From assembly GCA_049601975.1 (NCBI GenBank), contig JBMYRC010000065.1, positions 1 to 21,142 on the forward strand: a DNA stretch of 21,142 nt, given 5' to 3'. Positions 1-8,604 of this stretch are shown in pieces; the first letter of the stretch is position 1, and each line of letters starts with the position of its first letter. The stretch is from UBA6544 sp049601975 (lineage in GTDB: Bacteria; Pseudomonadota; Alphaproteobacteria; UBA8366). Both the position numbers and the translations under genes were made by a program. Below the pieces are notes generated by a model, which was not told the origin of the DNA, did no database searches, and saw nothing but the letters and a program-made list of their open reading frames with translations.

Positions 1-2
1 AA

Positions 3-236
3 CGTCTCGGTAATTATATGGTCGCTCTACGCGCTCAAGCTGGACTAGGTGGTGACGTGACCTTCCACGCCTTTAGACACACCACCACAACGCATATGGT
101 CAACGATGCTGTCGATATCATGGAAGTTTCTCAGCGTCTTGGTCATAAATCGATCGCTGTAACCGAAAGAGTATACAATCATCACAAGCCAGAGTTCCAA
201 AAGAAATCAACAAACTCTATAGATTCGCTTCTATAG
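3..236 (+). CDS. Tyrosine recombinase (phage/island integrase), C-terminal part, cut by window edge
   Basis: The frame is open to the left edge, so only about the last 77 residues of the catalytic domain are visible. Such enzymes cut and rejoin DNA at att sites through a 3'-phosphotyrosine intermediate. Visible motifs are HAFRH (the H-x-x-R-H box with the second catalytic Arg), LGHKSIAVTERVY (the LGH box) and the presumed nucleophile Tyr in RVYNHH. The ATG at 18 is internal and not the true start. The gene reads toward the 3' end of tRNA-Asp about 110 bases away, the usual arrangement for a tRNA-targeting integrase at the end of its element. The element itself would lie to the left. The family is clear, but the subfamily cannot be set from this fragment. 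Confidence 0.9.
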   Translation, partial: RLGNYMVALRAQAGLGGDVTFHAFRHTTTTHMVNDAVDIMEVSQRLGHKSIAVTERVYNHHKPEFQKKSTNSIDSLL

Positions 237-344
237 TACAATTCTCTGGCGAAAAAAAATCTGTCTGGGCGGAAAAATACCGTTCATGCAAACTGAAATT
301 ATTATAAATAACGCTCTAACTCATTGTTTCAATGGGGAGAAAAG

Positions 345-421
<77 letters not shown>

Positions 422-439
422 AAGCCAAACAATGCGTGG

Positions 440-468
440 TGTGTACTTAATGCCTGGAGTACAGTCAA
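440..468 (-). promoter_or_regulatory. Sigma-70-type promoter for tRNA-Asp
   Basis: On the minus strand a -35 box TTGACT (463-468) and a -10-like box TACACA (440-445) are separated by 17 bases. The tRNA 5' end follows about 19 bases downstream. The -35 match is strong and the -10 match is fair. It is a prediction from box match and position only. Confidence 0.55.
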
Positions 469-578
469 GCAAGGACAATCGCCGCTAAATCAGCAATGAA
501 TGGGGCTATTCTATTATTGAATCCGAGGATTAATATCCACGCCCACGGCTATCGAATATTTCCCCGCAGTTTTGCCCA

Positions 579-808
579 TCAAACGTTTTTATGCCGACCG
601 TCGGCGCCACGAATGACTAAATCAACGGAACTACGGCTTTCCTTTACAACTTTGACGGCTACCCATTCAGGCCCTTTTGAACAACGACTGCAAACACCTT
701 CCACCGGAATTGCCGACTCCCACGCCGCTTCTTTATTCTTGTTTGTCGCCACTTTTGCCAATTTATTTTTGCTTTTGCGTGACTTTCTGCCATACCTACT
801 TCAACCAT
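579..808 (-). pseudogene. Broken small gene of unknown function (one frameshift)
   Basis: An ATG at 808 with the strong ribosome site GAGAAGG just upstream opens a frame beginning MVEVGMAESHAKAK. That frame soon turns lysine/arginine-rich and stops. The coherent continuation is one base out of register and ends at 579, containing AWESAIPVEG, CSRC and WVAVKVVKES. A single-base deletion in the A-rich run at about 757-777 would explain the break; repair gives a protein of about 76 residues. It starts 23 bases after the stop of the broken gene upstream, so the two probably formed an operon. I recognise no family. The single CxxC is not enough to call a zinc ribbon. The alternative is a sequencing error in a homopolymer-rich stretch. 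Confidence 0.5.
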
Positions 809-831
809 CTCGGTGCCTTCTCGCTGGGCTC

Positions 832-1390
832 CTAGAAATCAAAATCGATGCCACCTGCGGTGATAAACAATTTTGCCCTCGCCGGATCCAACTTACCGCT
901 TGTCGTGATATCCGCCGCATCGGTCGCGACGAGTAATTCGGGAACTTGATCTCTCCGAAGCTCTTGCCGAACGTCCGCTAACCGATCTTATTGACGATTT
1001 TTACCGCCTCTTCCAAACCAGCTTGATCACCCATCTCGTAAAACATCATACAGAAAAAATCGCGCTGAAATGTTCCTTGACCACGTTGTCCACCGATATT
1101 CTCAACGAATTCATTCTTACATGTCTCTTGAAGGCTCTCGGCCAACCGACCGTCGCGACCGCCAATTAATTTAAACATAGGCATTATATTGGTGACAAAA
1201 ACAAGTTCGCCCTCCCCCCTGCACTCTTGTCCAAACAAGGAATTGCCATCGACTGATTCGCGTTCGGTTTCCTGATTCGCTTTAACTCCCTCTTTCAGTT
1301 CCTCGATAAGATCCGTGTGGGTTTCTTCTTTTGTTTGTTTTTTCCCCCTAAAAGGCAGAAAAGGCGGTCAAATATTCCACAACCTGCCAT
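832..1390 (-). pseudogene. Broken gene of unknown function (two frameshifts), about 186 aa when repaired
   Basis: Three protein-like segments follow one another in three frames. ATG at 1390, with GGGGAC upstream, starts MAGCGIFDRLFCLLGG. The next segment contains THTDLIEELKEGVKANQETE, VFVTNIMPMFKLIGGRDG and EEAVKIVNKIG, and stops at 978. The last contains ADVRQELRRDQVPELLV and ends LFITAGGIDFDF with a stop at 832. Each change of frame equals a one-base deletion, the first in the G/A runs at about 1323-1350 and the second at about 978-990. The segments have normal composition and helix-like periodicity, which is why I read them as one gene. No family is recognised. It could be a real decayed gene or a real gene with assembly deletions. 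Confidence 0.55.
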
Positions 1391-1492
1391 TTTGTCCCCG
1401 TATTAACCTGCCCATACGTTGCCCGGAGCAAAATCCTACTGCCCCACGCGCTAGGCCAATAGTAATCGGCGAAGCTGTCATGAACCTTGCGA

Positions 1493-1511
1493 AACTCTGT
1501 TTCGCAGAGTT
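1493..1511. repeat. Short perfect inverted repeat (7-base arms)
   Basis: AACTCTG and CAGAGTT flank a five-base loop. It lies between the start of the broken gene at 1390 and tRNA-Val. There is no T-run on the minus strand, so it is not a convincing intrinsic terminator. Nothing else is evident in 1391-1568. Confidence 0.4.
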
Positions 1512-1568
1512 ACGCAAAAATTGAGTTCAAATTGACGGACCAAAGGTCTTTAACAATATAAGTGAAAA

Positions 1569-1646
1569 TGGTGGGCGATGACGGACTCGAACCGCCGACC
1601 CTCCGGATGTAAACCGGATGCTCTGAACCAACTGAGCTAATCGCCC
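1569..1646 (-). tRNA. tRNA-Val (anticodon TAC)
   Basis: The minus strand folds as a 78-base cloverleaf with encoded CCA. The acceptor GGGCGAT pairs perfectly with ATCGCCC. The anticodon stem TCCGG/CCGGA carries loop TTTACAT, giving anticodon TAC, and the T-loop is TTCGAGT. The G at 1647 is excluded because the acceptor pairs only from 1646. It sits downstream of hupB, past that gene's terminator hairpin. Confidence 0.96.
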
Positions 1647-1700
1647 CAATTCATTTCTGACACGATCTATAGCTTACCGCCATAAGGTCTATAAGAACAA

Positions 1701-1726
1701 CCGGCCATTCGCAAACGAATGGCCGG
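1701..1726 (-). terminator. Intrinsic terminator of hupB
   Basis: A perfect 11-base stem, CCGGCCATTCG and CGAATGGCCGG, closes a four-base loop. It lies 30 bases after the hupB stop and is followed on the minus strand by the T-rich TTGTTCTTATAG. The hairpin is strong but the T-tract is interrupted. Confidence 0.75.
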
Positions 1727-1756
1727 TGTCTCTCGCTCGAAACAATATCAGGCTTC

Positions 1757-2029
1757 TTAGTTCACAGCGTCTTTCAAGCCCTTGCCCGCTTTGAACTTGG
1801 GCTGTTTGGACGCCGCGATCTTAATGGCTTCGCCAGTGCGCGGATTGCGCCCCATGGAAGCCGCTCTTTGAGCAACGCTAAACGTGCCAAAACCGACAAG
1901 TCTAACATCACCACCCGATTTCAACTCATCAGAAATACAGTCAAAAACTGCATCTACGGCTTTAGTAGCATCAGCCTTTGAAAGGTCTGACTTATCGCAA
2001 ACGGCAGAAATTAAATCGTTTTTATTCAC
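1757..2029 (-). CDS. hupB: HU-family DNA-binding protein
   Basis: A 90-residue histone-like protein, the normal HU length. HU dimers bend and compact DNA in the nucleoid with little sequence preference. The N-terminal helical part starts MNKNDLISAVCDKSDLSKAD. The family signature GFGTFSV leads to the flexible arm with GRNPRTGE, whose Pro intercalates into DNA, and the basic end KFKAGKGLKDAVN. The start codon is GTG at 2029, with AAGGGG upstream. It lies downstream of lon, as in many proteobacteria, but has its own strong promoter at 2095-2122 and a terminator after it, so it can be transcribed alone. Confidence 0.97.
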   Translation of the reverse strand: MNKNDLISAVCDKSDLSKADATKAVDAVFDCISDELKSGGDVRLVGFGTFSVAQRAASMGRNPRTGEAIKIAASKQPKFKAGKGLKDAVN

Positions 2030-2094
2030 TTTGAGGTTACCCCTTCAGAATTTAAATAAGGTTGCGCTGAAATTACCCCCATAACCGGGGCGAC

Positions 2095-2122
2095 TTTATA
2101 GGGAATCAGGAAAGACAGTCAA
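2095..2122 (-). promoter_or_regulatory. Sigma-70-type promoter of hupB with hairpin leader
   Basis: The minus strand carries TTGACT (2117-2122) and TATAAA (2095-2100) with a 16-base spacer. Transcription would begin near 2088, leaving a leader of roughly 58 bases. The leader contains a small stem, CCCC and GGGG around GGTTAT, at about 2076-2090. The box match is very good; the function of the stem is unknown. Confidence 0.7.
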
Positions 2123-2212
2123 CGGCAGAACCGCAGAAATCTGCGCTTTTATTTGGCAAACGCCGATTTCTTGCGTGGTTCGATAATTTGGCCTCAAAAT
2201 AACGCCCGTTCG

Positions 2213-4624
2213 CTAGTGTGTGGTGACCACACCAACCTCTCCTTTAGCCTTTTCTCCACTTACCGATTCGATTGATTCTTCAGGATTCCATTCAATGGGC
2301 GTCATCGTTTCAGCAAGCGCATGTTCTAATACATCGTCAACTACCCCGACTGGAATGATCTCCAAGTTGCGCTTAATGTTATTCGGGATGTCCGCGAGAT
2401 CTTTCACGTTATCCATCGGAATTAGTACTTTCTTAATTCCACCACGAAGGGCTGCCAGTAATTTTTCCTTTAATCCGCCAATCGGGAGCACACGTCCGCG
2501 TAAAGTAACTTCGCCCGTCATCGCAACATCTTTGCGAACCGGAATACCCGTCAACGCCGAAACGATAGAGGTCACCATGGCAACCCCTGCCGACGGACCG
2601 TCTTTCGGCGTCGCACCTTCCGGGACATGAACATGGATATCGATTTTCTCAAAAGTCGTCGGTTTAATCCCAAAATCGGGAGCCCGGCTTTTGACGTAAG
2701 TTTCCGCGGCTTGCACTGATTCCTGCATCACATCGCCAAGTTTACCGGTTTTTTGTATTTTCCCCTTACCTGGCGTTTTAGCCGATTCAATCGTCAGCAA
2801 CTCACCGCCAACTTCCGTCCAGGCCAGACCTGTAACCACGCCAACAATATTCTCTTCTTCTGCTTCGCCGAAGCGGTATTTTCGGATACCTGCGTATTTT
2901 TCAAGATTACGGCTGGTGATGCGAACTTGTTCCACACCTTCCGTCATCAAAATCTCTTTAATAGATTTACGCGCGACATTAGCGATTTCGCGCTCTAAAT
3001 TCCGCACACCTGCTTCGCGGCTGTAGTAGCGAATCAAATCTCGAAGCGCGCCATCGGAAATTGCCCACTCCTTATCCTTAAGGCCGTTTTCCTTCAATTG
3101 CTTGGGCAGTAAATGACGTTTCGCAATTTCGATCTTCTCATCCTCGGTGTATCCGGGGATACGAATAATTTCCATTCGGTCAAGCAACGGCGCTGGCATC
3201 CGCAACGTGTTCGCAGTCGTTACGAACATCACATCGGACAGATCATAATCTACCTCGAGGTAATGATCATTGAATGAATTATTTTGCTCAGGATCCAGCA
3301 CTTCAAGGAGTGCCGAGGTCGGATCACCGCGCCAATCCGCGCCGAGTTTGTCGATTTCATCCAACAAAAACAGAGGATTGGACGCCTTCGCCTTTTTCAT
3401 TCCCTGGATCACTTTGCCGGGCATGGATCCAATATATGTCCGGCGATGTCCGCGCACTTCCGCTTCGTCACGTACGCCGCCAAGCGACATCCGCACGAAA
3501 TTACGACCGGTTGCCCGCGCCATTGACTTACCGAGCGACGTTTTACCAACACCAGGAGGGCCGACGAGACAAAGGATTGGACCTTTTACCTTGCGCATCC
3601 GTTGTTGGACGGCGAGATACTCGAGGATGCGTTCCTTAACCTTGTCGAGGCCGTAGTGATCTTCCTCCAGCACCGCAAGTGCCGCGTGTAGATCCTTGCG
3701 AACACGGCTACGCTTTTTCCAAGGAATCGCCAGTAGCCAATCCAAATAATTGCGTACCACAGTCGATTCAGCCGACATCGGGCTCATAGATTTTAGCTTT
3801 TTAAGTTCAGCGTTGGCTTTTTCGCGCGCTTCCTTGGTGAGTTTCGTTTCCTTAATTCGGTCTTCTAATTCAGCAACCTCGTCGCGCCCATCTTCGCTGT
3901 CGCCGAGTTCCTTCTGAATCGCTTTGAGCTGTTCGTTCAAATAATATTCGCGCTGCGTCTTTTCCATCTGACGTTTAACGCGGCTGCGGATGCGTTTTTC
4001 AACCTGCATCACGCTGATCTCGCCTTCCATGAAGGAGTAGACCCGCTCCAAGCGTTCAACAATACCTTCAGTTTCCAACAAATCCTGCTTGTCAGAAATC
4101 TTAAGCGAGAGATGCTGTGCCACGGTGTCCGCCAATTTGCCCGGATCGTCGATTTGGTTAACCGAGATCAACACTTCGGACGGCACTTTTTTATTAAGCT
4201 TAATATACTGCTCGAATTCTGTGACGACGGCGCGGGTCAAGGCTTCAACCTCATCGGCCTGTGCCTCTAAGTCCACGATTTCTTCTGCTTCTGCCTCGAA
4301 GAACGCTTCCTTATCCGTGAAGCGGGCGATCTTGGCACGCCGGTTGCCCTCAACAAGGACCTTCACAGTCCCATCGGGAAGCTTCAATAATTGGAGAACT
4401 GTCGCGATCGTCCCCATCCGGAAAATGTCTTCCGTGCCCGGATCGTCTTGCGCCGCATTTTTCTGCGTCACAAGTAAAATTTGCTTGTCGTCATTCATGA
4501 CGTCTTCAAGCGCGAGGACCGACTTATCACGCCCCACAAACAAAGGGACGATCATGTGCGGAAATACAACAATATCCCGCAGTGGTAGGACAGGAAAAAT
4601 TAAGTTGCCGATAGGCTCGGACAT
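2213..4624 (-). CDS. lon: ATP-dependent protease Lon
   Basis: An 803-residue cytoplasmic AAA+ serine protease that degrades misfolded and regulatory proteins. Order of parts: N-terminal substrate-binding domain (PVLPLRDIVVFPHM near residue 11), coiled-coil middle (about 210-275), AAA+ domain with Walker A GPPGVGKT (355-362) and Walker B LFLLDEID (418-425), then the protease domain with catalytic Ser678 in PKDGPSAG and Lys721 in GGLKEKLLAA. All key residues are present and length is typical for LonA. The N-terminus MSEPIGNLIFPVLPLRD starts at ATG 4624, 111 bases after clpX, fitting the conserved clpP-clpX-lon order. The C-terminal tail after about residue 775 is acidic and variable. The frame is intact. 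Confidence 0.99.
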   Translation of the reverse strand: MSEPIGNLIFPVLPLRDIVVFPHMIVPLFVGRDKSVLALEDVMNDDKQILLVTQKNAAQDDPGTEDIFRMGTIATVLQLLKLPDGTVKVLVEGNRRAKIARFTDKEAFFEAEAEEIVDLEAQADEVEALTRAVVTEFEQYIKLNKKVPSEVLISVNQIDDPGKLADTVAQHLSLKISDKQDLLETEGIVERLERVYSFMEGEISVMQVEKRIRSRVKRQMEKTQREYYLNEQLKAIQKELGDSEDGRDEVAELEDRIKETKLTKEAREKANAELKKLKSMSPMSAESTVVRNYLDWLLAIPWKKRSRVRKDLHAALAVLEEDHYGLDKVKERILEYLAVQQRMRKVKGPILCLVGPPGVGKTSLGKSMARATGRNFVRMSLGGVRDEAEVRGHRRTYIGSMPGKVIQGMKKAKASNPLFLLDEIDKLGADWRGDPTSALLEVLDPEQNNSFNDHYLEVDYDLSDVMFVTTANTLRMPAPLLDRMEIIRIPGYTEDEKIEIAKRHLLPKQLKENGLKDKEWAISDGALRDLIRYYSREAGVRNLEREIANVARKSIKEILMTEGVEQVRITSRNLEKYAGIRKYRFGEAEEENIVGVVTGLAWTEVGGELLTIESAKTPGKGKIQKTGKLGDVMQESVQAAETYVKSRAPDFGIKPTTFEKIDIHVHVPEGATPKDGPSAGVAMVTSIVSALTGIPVRKDVAMTGEVTLRGRVLPIGGLKEKLLAALRGGIKKVLIPMDNVKDLADIPNNIKRNLEIIPVGVVDDVLEHALAETMTPIEWNPEESIESVSGEKAKGEVGVVTTH

Positions 4625-4685
4625 TAGGACACCATTCTTTTCGTCAAATTACCCCGCCATGATTAGCCGGCAGGAATATGAATAT

Positions 4686-4715
4686 TAATTGGTACTCTGA
4701 ACCGCTCGCTTCAAG
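4686..4715 (-). promoter_or_regulatory. Possible heat-shock (RpoH-type) promoter of lon
   Basis: In the clpX-lon gap the minus strand has CTTGAA (4710-4715) and, 17 bases on, CCAATTAAT (from 4692). The first box matches the RpoH -35 CTTGAA and the second only loosely fits the -10. Lon is commonly under heat-shock control, which is the main reason to record it. Confidence 0.3.
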
Positions 4716-4735
4716 GGGGCGACAGGCGGCACCGT

Positions 4736-6001
4736 TCACGCACTCGTCTCGAGATCTTCTCGACGGTGCGCATATATGTAAAGCGGCTCAGCTCGGCCTT
4801 CGACGACTTCGCGATTAATCACAATCTCTTCCGCGCCTTCCAATCCCGGCAACTCGTACATCGGGTCTAGCAAAATATTTTCCATGATGGAGCGTAATCC
4901 ACGTGCCCCAGTCTTGCGGACAATTGCCTTTTGCGCAATTGCACGCAAAGCATCTTCGGAAAATTCCAAATGCACGGTCTCCATATCAAAAAGACGTTGA
5001 TATTGCTTGATCAAGGCGTTTCGAGGTTTGGTTAAAATTTCGACCAGGGCGTCTTCGTCCAAATCCGTCAACGTCGCCAAGACCGGCAACCGACCAACGA
5101 ACTCGGGGATCAAGCCGAATTTAAGCAAGTCTTCCGGTTCGACATCGAGCAAAATATCACCGATTTGCTGATCGTCCGGACCACGGACATCCGCCCCGAA
5201 ACCAATTGAAGAACCCTTGAAACGCGATGAAATAATTTTTTCCAAACCAGAGAACGCGCCACCGCAGATAAATAGGATATTGGTCGTATCGACCTGCAGA
5301 AATTCTTGCTGCGGGTGTTTGCGCCCCCCTTGCGGCGGGACACTAGCAACCGTGCCTTCCATGATTTTCAGCAGCGCTTGCTGAACGCCTTCTCCCGAGA
5401 CGTCACGCGTGATCGACGGATTGTCAGATTTACGGCTAATCTTATCGACTTCATCGATATAGACAATGCCGCGCTGGGCCCGCTCGACATTATAGTCCGC
5501 AGATTGAAGAAGCTTGAGGATGATATTCTCCACATCCTCTCCCACATATCCGGCTTCGGTCAGCGTGGTAGCATCTGCCATCGTAAAGGGCACATCCAAA
5601 ATCCTAGCCAAGGTTTGGGCCAGCAGCGTCTTGCCGCAACCTGTCGGCCCAACCAAAAGGATGTTCGATTTGGCCAGTTCAACTTCGCCGTTCTTCCCGC
5701 CGACACTCAAGCGCTTATAGTGATTGTGGACGGCAACGGAGAGCACGCGTTTCGCATGCGACTGGCCGATGACATAATCGTCCAAGACTTGCCGGATTTC
5801 CTTCGGCGTCGGAACACCATCACTCGATTTCGAGACCGTCGCCTTATGGTCTTCCTTGATGATATCCATGCACAGTTCGACACATTCGTCACATATGAAT
5901 ACCGTGGGTCCGGCAATCAGCTTGCGCACCTCGTGCTGGCTCTTGCCACAAAATGAGCAATAGAGCGTGTTCTTTGAGTCGCCGTTGCTGGACTTCGTCA
6001 T
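4736..6001 (-). CDS. clpX: ATP-dependent Clp protease ATP-binding subunit ClpX
   Basis: A 421-residue AAA+ unfoldase that recognises tagged substrates (for example ssrA) and threads them into ClpP. The N-terminal zinc-binding domain has four Cys at 15, 18, 37 and 40. Walker A is GPTGCGKT (118-125), Walker B ends with Asp183-Glu184, and the pore loop GYVG is at 151-154. The RKH loop (GGRKHPQQ) and the IGF loop (SSIGFGAD) that docks ClpP are both present. Length and residues are typical. It lies between clpP and lon; the 221-base gap to clpP leaves room for its own promoter. The frame is intact. Confidence 0.99.
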   Translation of the reverse strand: MTKSSNGDSKNTLYCSFCGKSQHEVRKLIAGPTVFICDECVELCMDIIKEDHKATVSKSSDGVPTPKEIRQVLDDYVIGQSHAKRVLSVAVHNHYKRLSVGGKNGEVELAKSNILLVGPTGCGKTLLAQTLARILDVPFTMADATTLTEAGYVGEDVENIILKLLQSADYNVERAQRGIVYIDEVDKISRKSDNPSITRDVSGEGVQQALLKIMEGTVASVPPQGGRKHPQQEFLQVDTTNILFICGGAFSGLEKIISSRFKGSSIGFGADVRGPDDQQIGDILLDVEPEDLLKFGLIPEFVGRLPVLATLTDLDEDALVEILTKPRNALIKQYQRLFDMETVHLEFSEDALRAIAQKAIVRKTGARGLRSIMENILLDPMYELPGLEGAEEIVINREVVEGRAEPLYIYAHRREDLETSA

Positions 6002-6133
6002 AGGGTGGTTATCCGTTCGTTGCAGTCATATGCAAACATGTTAGCCAAACAGACTCCGGGTAAACAAATACAAAAATGATGACACTAAGTGTGTTAACGC
6101 TAGCTTAATCGTAGGCGCAATAAAATCCATCTA

Positions 6134-6160
6134 ACCTGCGGAGTCGCACAAGACGCAGGT
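6134..6160 (-). terminator. Weak hairpin between clpP and clpX
   Basis: ACCTGCG and CGCAGGT form a perfect seven-base stem around a 13-base loop, about 63 bases after the clpP stop. The minus strand after it reads TAGATGGATTTTATT, T-rich but not a clean T-tract. It could attenuate read-through from tig-clpP into clpX. The rest of 6002-6222 shows no further structure I can support. Confidence 0.35.
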
Positions 6161-6222
6161 TTGGTTCCTAATTCACAAAGCTTATGCCGATCAAAGCCTG
6201 TTTGGGCCTCGTCACTCAAACT

Positions 6223-6882
6223 TTAGCTTTCAGAACCCGAATCGCCATCACTACCAATCGGCTCGTCAGCGTCCGCCCGCGCCGTCTCGACCTTGTCAAT
6301 CAAGCCGAACTCCATCGCCGCCTCCGCCGATAAGAAGTTATCACGCTCAAGCGCCCGCTCGATAGTCTCATAGTCCTGTCCGGTATGTTTCATGTATATT
6401 TTGTTTAGCCGCTTGCGCAGATCCAAAATTTCACGGGCATGGATTTCGATATCCGTCGCCTGCCCCTGAAAACCACCGGAGGGCTGATGCAGCATAACGC
6501 GACTATTCGGCAAGCTGTAGCGCTTCCCCTTCGCCCCAGCCGCCAGCAACAAAGAACCCATTGATGCCGCCTGTCCCAGGCATACCGTCGACACATCAGG
6601 CTTGATATACTGCATTGTATCGTAAATGGAGAGGCCGGAAGTCACGACACCACCCGGCGAATTTATGTAGAGCGCGATATCTTTGTTCGGGTTCTCTGAT
6701 TCCAAGAACAGTAACTGCGCGGAAATCACGCAAGCGACCGCATCATTCACAGGTCCTGTAAGGAAAATGATCCGCTCCTTCAAAAGGCGCGAATAAATAT
6801 CGTAAGAACGTTCGCCACGATTTGTCTGCTCGACAACCATGGGAATTAGCGCATTCATTTGTATTTCGTCGTGCATCGTCAT
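6223..6882 (-). CDS. clpP: ATP-dependent Clp protease proteolytic subunit
   Basis: A 219-residue serine peptidase of family S14. Two heptamer rings form the chamber fed by ClpX or ClpA. The catalytic triad is visible: Ser107 in QAASMGS, His132 in MLHQPSGG and Asp181 in ERDNFLS. The oxyanion region NSPGGVV is at about 74-80. The ATG at 6882 is used here, but ATG at 6858 (MNALIPMVVEQ) matches the usual family N-terminus, and the propeptide is removed either way. The Ser/Asp-rich tail after residue 200 is variable. It follows tig by 37 bases, the usual tig-clpP pair. Confidence 0.98.
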   Translation of the reverse strand: MTMHDEIQMNALIPMVVEQTNRGERSYDIYSRLLKERIIFLTGPVNDAVACVISAQLLFLESENPNKDIALYINSPGGVVTSGLSIYDTMQYIKPDVSTVCLGQAASMGSLLLAAGAKGKRYSLPNSRVMLHQPSGGFQGQATDIEIHAREILDLRKRLNKIYMKHTGQDYETIERALERDNFLSAEAAMEFGLIDKVETARADADEPIGSDGDSGSES

Positions 6883-6919
6883 TGCAGGTAATCCGTTCCG
6901 TTCGAGCCAGCCCGATATC

Positions 6920-8344
6920 TCAACTATCTTCCGCGGGCGTATCGCTGTCGTCCGCAGATTTAGCTTTCTTCTTCGCTGCCGGCTTCTTCTTGGGCGCTTT
7001 CTTTTTAACTTCTTTCGGCGCTTCTTCCTCGGGATCGGCCATCAATTCTTCCGGTGTCACCGAACGATCGGTAACTTCGGCCATCTCCAAGATGAAATCG
7101 ATTACCTTATCTTCGAAGATCGGTGCCCGCAGACCTGCCATCGCTTGCTGGTTCTGCTGGAAGTATTCCATCACCTGGCGCTCTTGACCGGGATATTTGC
7201 GTACTTCCTGGAGCATGGCTTGATTTACTTCTTCGGCAGTAACTTCGATATTGTTCGCACGTCCGACTTCCGCAAGCAGTAAACCCAACCGAACGCGACG
7301 GCTCGCAATCTTACCGTATTCCTCGCGCAGCTCTTCTTCGGATTTATCCTTGTCTTCGTCATCAAGACGTTCGTCGCGCCTTGCTTGTTCGAATTGCTCC
7401 CAAATGGAATCAACTTCGGTTTCGACCATTCCCGGCGGAATTTCAAAATCATGGCCTTCATCCAATTGATCGAGCAATACCCGCTTCAACCGGTTACGCG
7501 AGAACATCGTATAATTCTGCTCCAGCTGCTGACGTGTTCCATCCTTCAATTGATCGAGCGATTCCAGGCCAAGTGACTTTGCCAATTCGTCATCAATTGG
7601 CGTTTCTACACGTTCCCGTATTTCCTTAATATCGACTTCAAAAACCGCGTCTTTGCCCTTCAGGTTCTCTGCCGCGTAATCTTCCGGGAAGGAGACGTTA
7701 ACCGTCACATGTTCCTCCGGTTTCGCGCCAATCAACTGATCCTCAAAGCCCGGTATGAAACGTTCAGAACCGAGGGTCAGCTGAAAATCATCAGCTTTGC
7801 CACCTTCAAACTCTTTACCATCAACTGAACCGGCAAAGTCTATAACGACGATATCGTCTTTCCGCGCCTTGCGAGCTCGCTTAATGGGCTCGGAGCGGAC
7901 CATTTCCGACGCGATATTCGCCATCGATTTCTCGATTTCCTCGTCCGAAATATCGCAGACCAAACGTTCTAATTTCAACGTCTTAAAGTCGACCGCCGTA
8001 ATTTCGGGCATGACCTCGACCGCCATCGTATATTCGAGGTCTTCGCCATCCTCGAATTTCGTGACATCAATCTTCGGCTGCGTCGCCGGTGTCAGACTTT
8101 GATCGGTTATTGCCTGGGAAGACGATTCGACAACCGCGTCTTGAATGACATCGCCAAGGACGGATTGCCCATATCGTTGGCGCAACAGTTTTGTTGGCAC
8201 CTTCCCCTGACGAAATCCGGGGATCGTCACCTGTTGTCCAATTTCCGCGAGCTTGGATAGCACACGGTCTTCTATGTCAGCTGCCGGAATAACAATTGAA
8301 TACTCGCGGCTTAAGCCTTCGTTCTTAGTTTCTGTAACCTGCAT
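6920..8344 (-). CDS. tig: Trigger factor, ribosome-associated chaperone
   Basis: A 474-residue chaperone that binds at the ribosome exit tunnel and shields nascent chains. The N-terminal domain holds the ribosome-binding signature GFRQGKVP near residue 44. An FKBP-type peptidyl-prolyl isomerase domain follows (FAGSVDGKEFEGG and FIPGFEDQLIGAKPEE, about 165-215), then the long helical C-terminal domain. The tail is Lys/Ala/Pro-rich (KKKAPKKKPAAKKK) and ends acidic, as often seen in alphaproteobacteria. I chose ATG 8344 (MQVTETKNEG) over the in-frame GTG at 8353 because family members begin this way. It lies 64 bases after tRNA-Leu and heads the tig-clpP unit. Confidence 0.98.
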   Translation of the reverse strand: MQVTETKNEGLSREYSIVIPAADIEDRVLSKLAEIGQQVTIPGFRQGKVPTKLLRQRYGQSVLGDVIQDAVVESSSQAITDQSLTPATQPKIDVTKFEDGEDLEYTMAVEVMPEITAVDFKTLKLERLVCDISDEEIEKSMANIASEMVRSEPIKRARKARKDDIVVIDFAGSVDGKEFEGGKADDFQLTLGSERFIPGFEDQLIGAKPEEHVTVNVSFPEDYAAENLKGKDAVFEVDIKEIRERVETPIDDELAKSLGLESLDQLKDGTRQQLEQNYTMFSRNRLKRVLLDQLDEGHDFEIPPGMVETEVDSIWEQFEQARRDERLDDEDKDKSEEELREEYGKIASRRVRLGLLLAEVGRANNIEVTAEEVNQAMLQEVRKYPGQERQVMEYFQQNQQAMAGLRAPIFEDKVIDFILEMAEVTDRSVTPEELMADPEEEAPKEVKKKAPKKKPAAKKKAKSADDSDTPAEDS

Positions 8345-8408
8345 AAACGGCACCGATCGGGGTCAGTTGTAGCCTAATGTCGAATGCGCCCAGCTTTCTT
8401 TCGAAGGT

Positions 8409-8493
8409 TGGTGCGGGCGGAGGGACTCGAACCCCCACAGATTTCTCCACGTGGACCTAAACCACGCGCGTCTACCAATTCCGCCACGCCCGC
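8409..8493 (-). tRNA. tRNA-Leu (anticodon TAG)
   Basis: An 85-base class II tRNA on the minus strand with encoded CCA. The acceptor GCGGGCG pairs perfectly with CGCCCGC. The anticodon stem CGTGG/CCACG holds loop TTTAGGT, giving TAG. A long variable arm (about TGGAGAAATCTGTG) and T-loop TTCGAGT confirm the leucine type. Confidence 0.97.
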
Positions 8494-8529
8494 GGAATTC
8501 GGTCTTGATCCGGGCGCATCGAGCGGCCC

Positions 8530-8558
8530 TGTATAAGAACACCGGTCGGGCCGGTCAA
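8530..8558 (-). promoter_or_regulatory. Sigma-70-type promoter of tRNA-Leu
   Basis: The minus strand has TTGACC (8553-8558) and TATACA (8530-8535) separated by 17 bases, placing a start site about 30 bases before the tRNA. tig could be read from the same transcript, since no terminator is obvious between them. Confidence 0.7.
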
Positions 8559-8604
8559 GCAAAGCAATCGTATTGAGAAAAAGAACTGCCGAGGTAGAGC
8601 GCGC

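Noticed and set aside
496..936. A 146-codon plus-strand frame near the left end
   Set aside because: It is antisense to the two broken genes, has Cys/Arg/Leu-rich shadow composition and no ribosome site.
4089..4688. A 199-codon plus-strand frame
   Set aside because: It is a serine-rich shadow opposite lon.
5306..5956. A 216-codon plus-strand frame
   Set aside because: It is antisense to clpX, whose every motif is intact.
6080..6092. Small palindrome ACACTAAGTGT upstream of clpX
   Set aside because: Five-base arms are too short to claim an operator without comparison to relatives.
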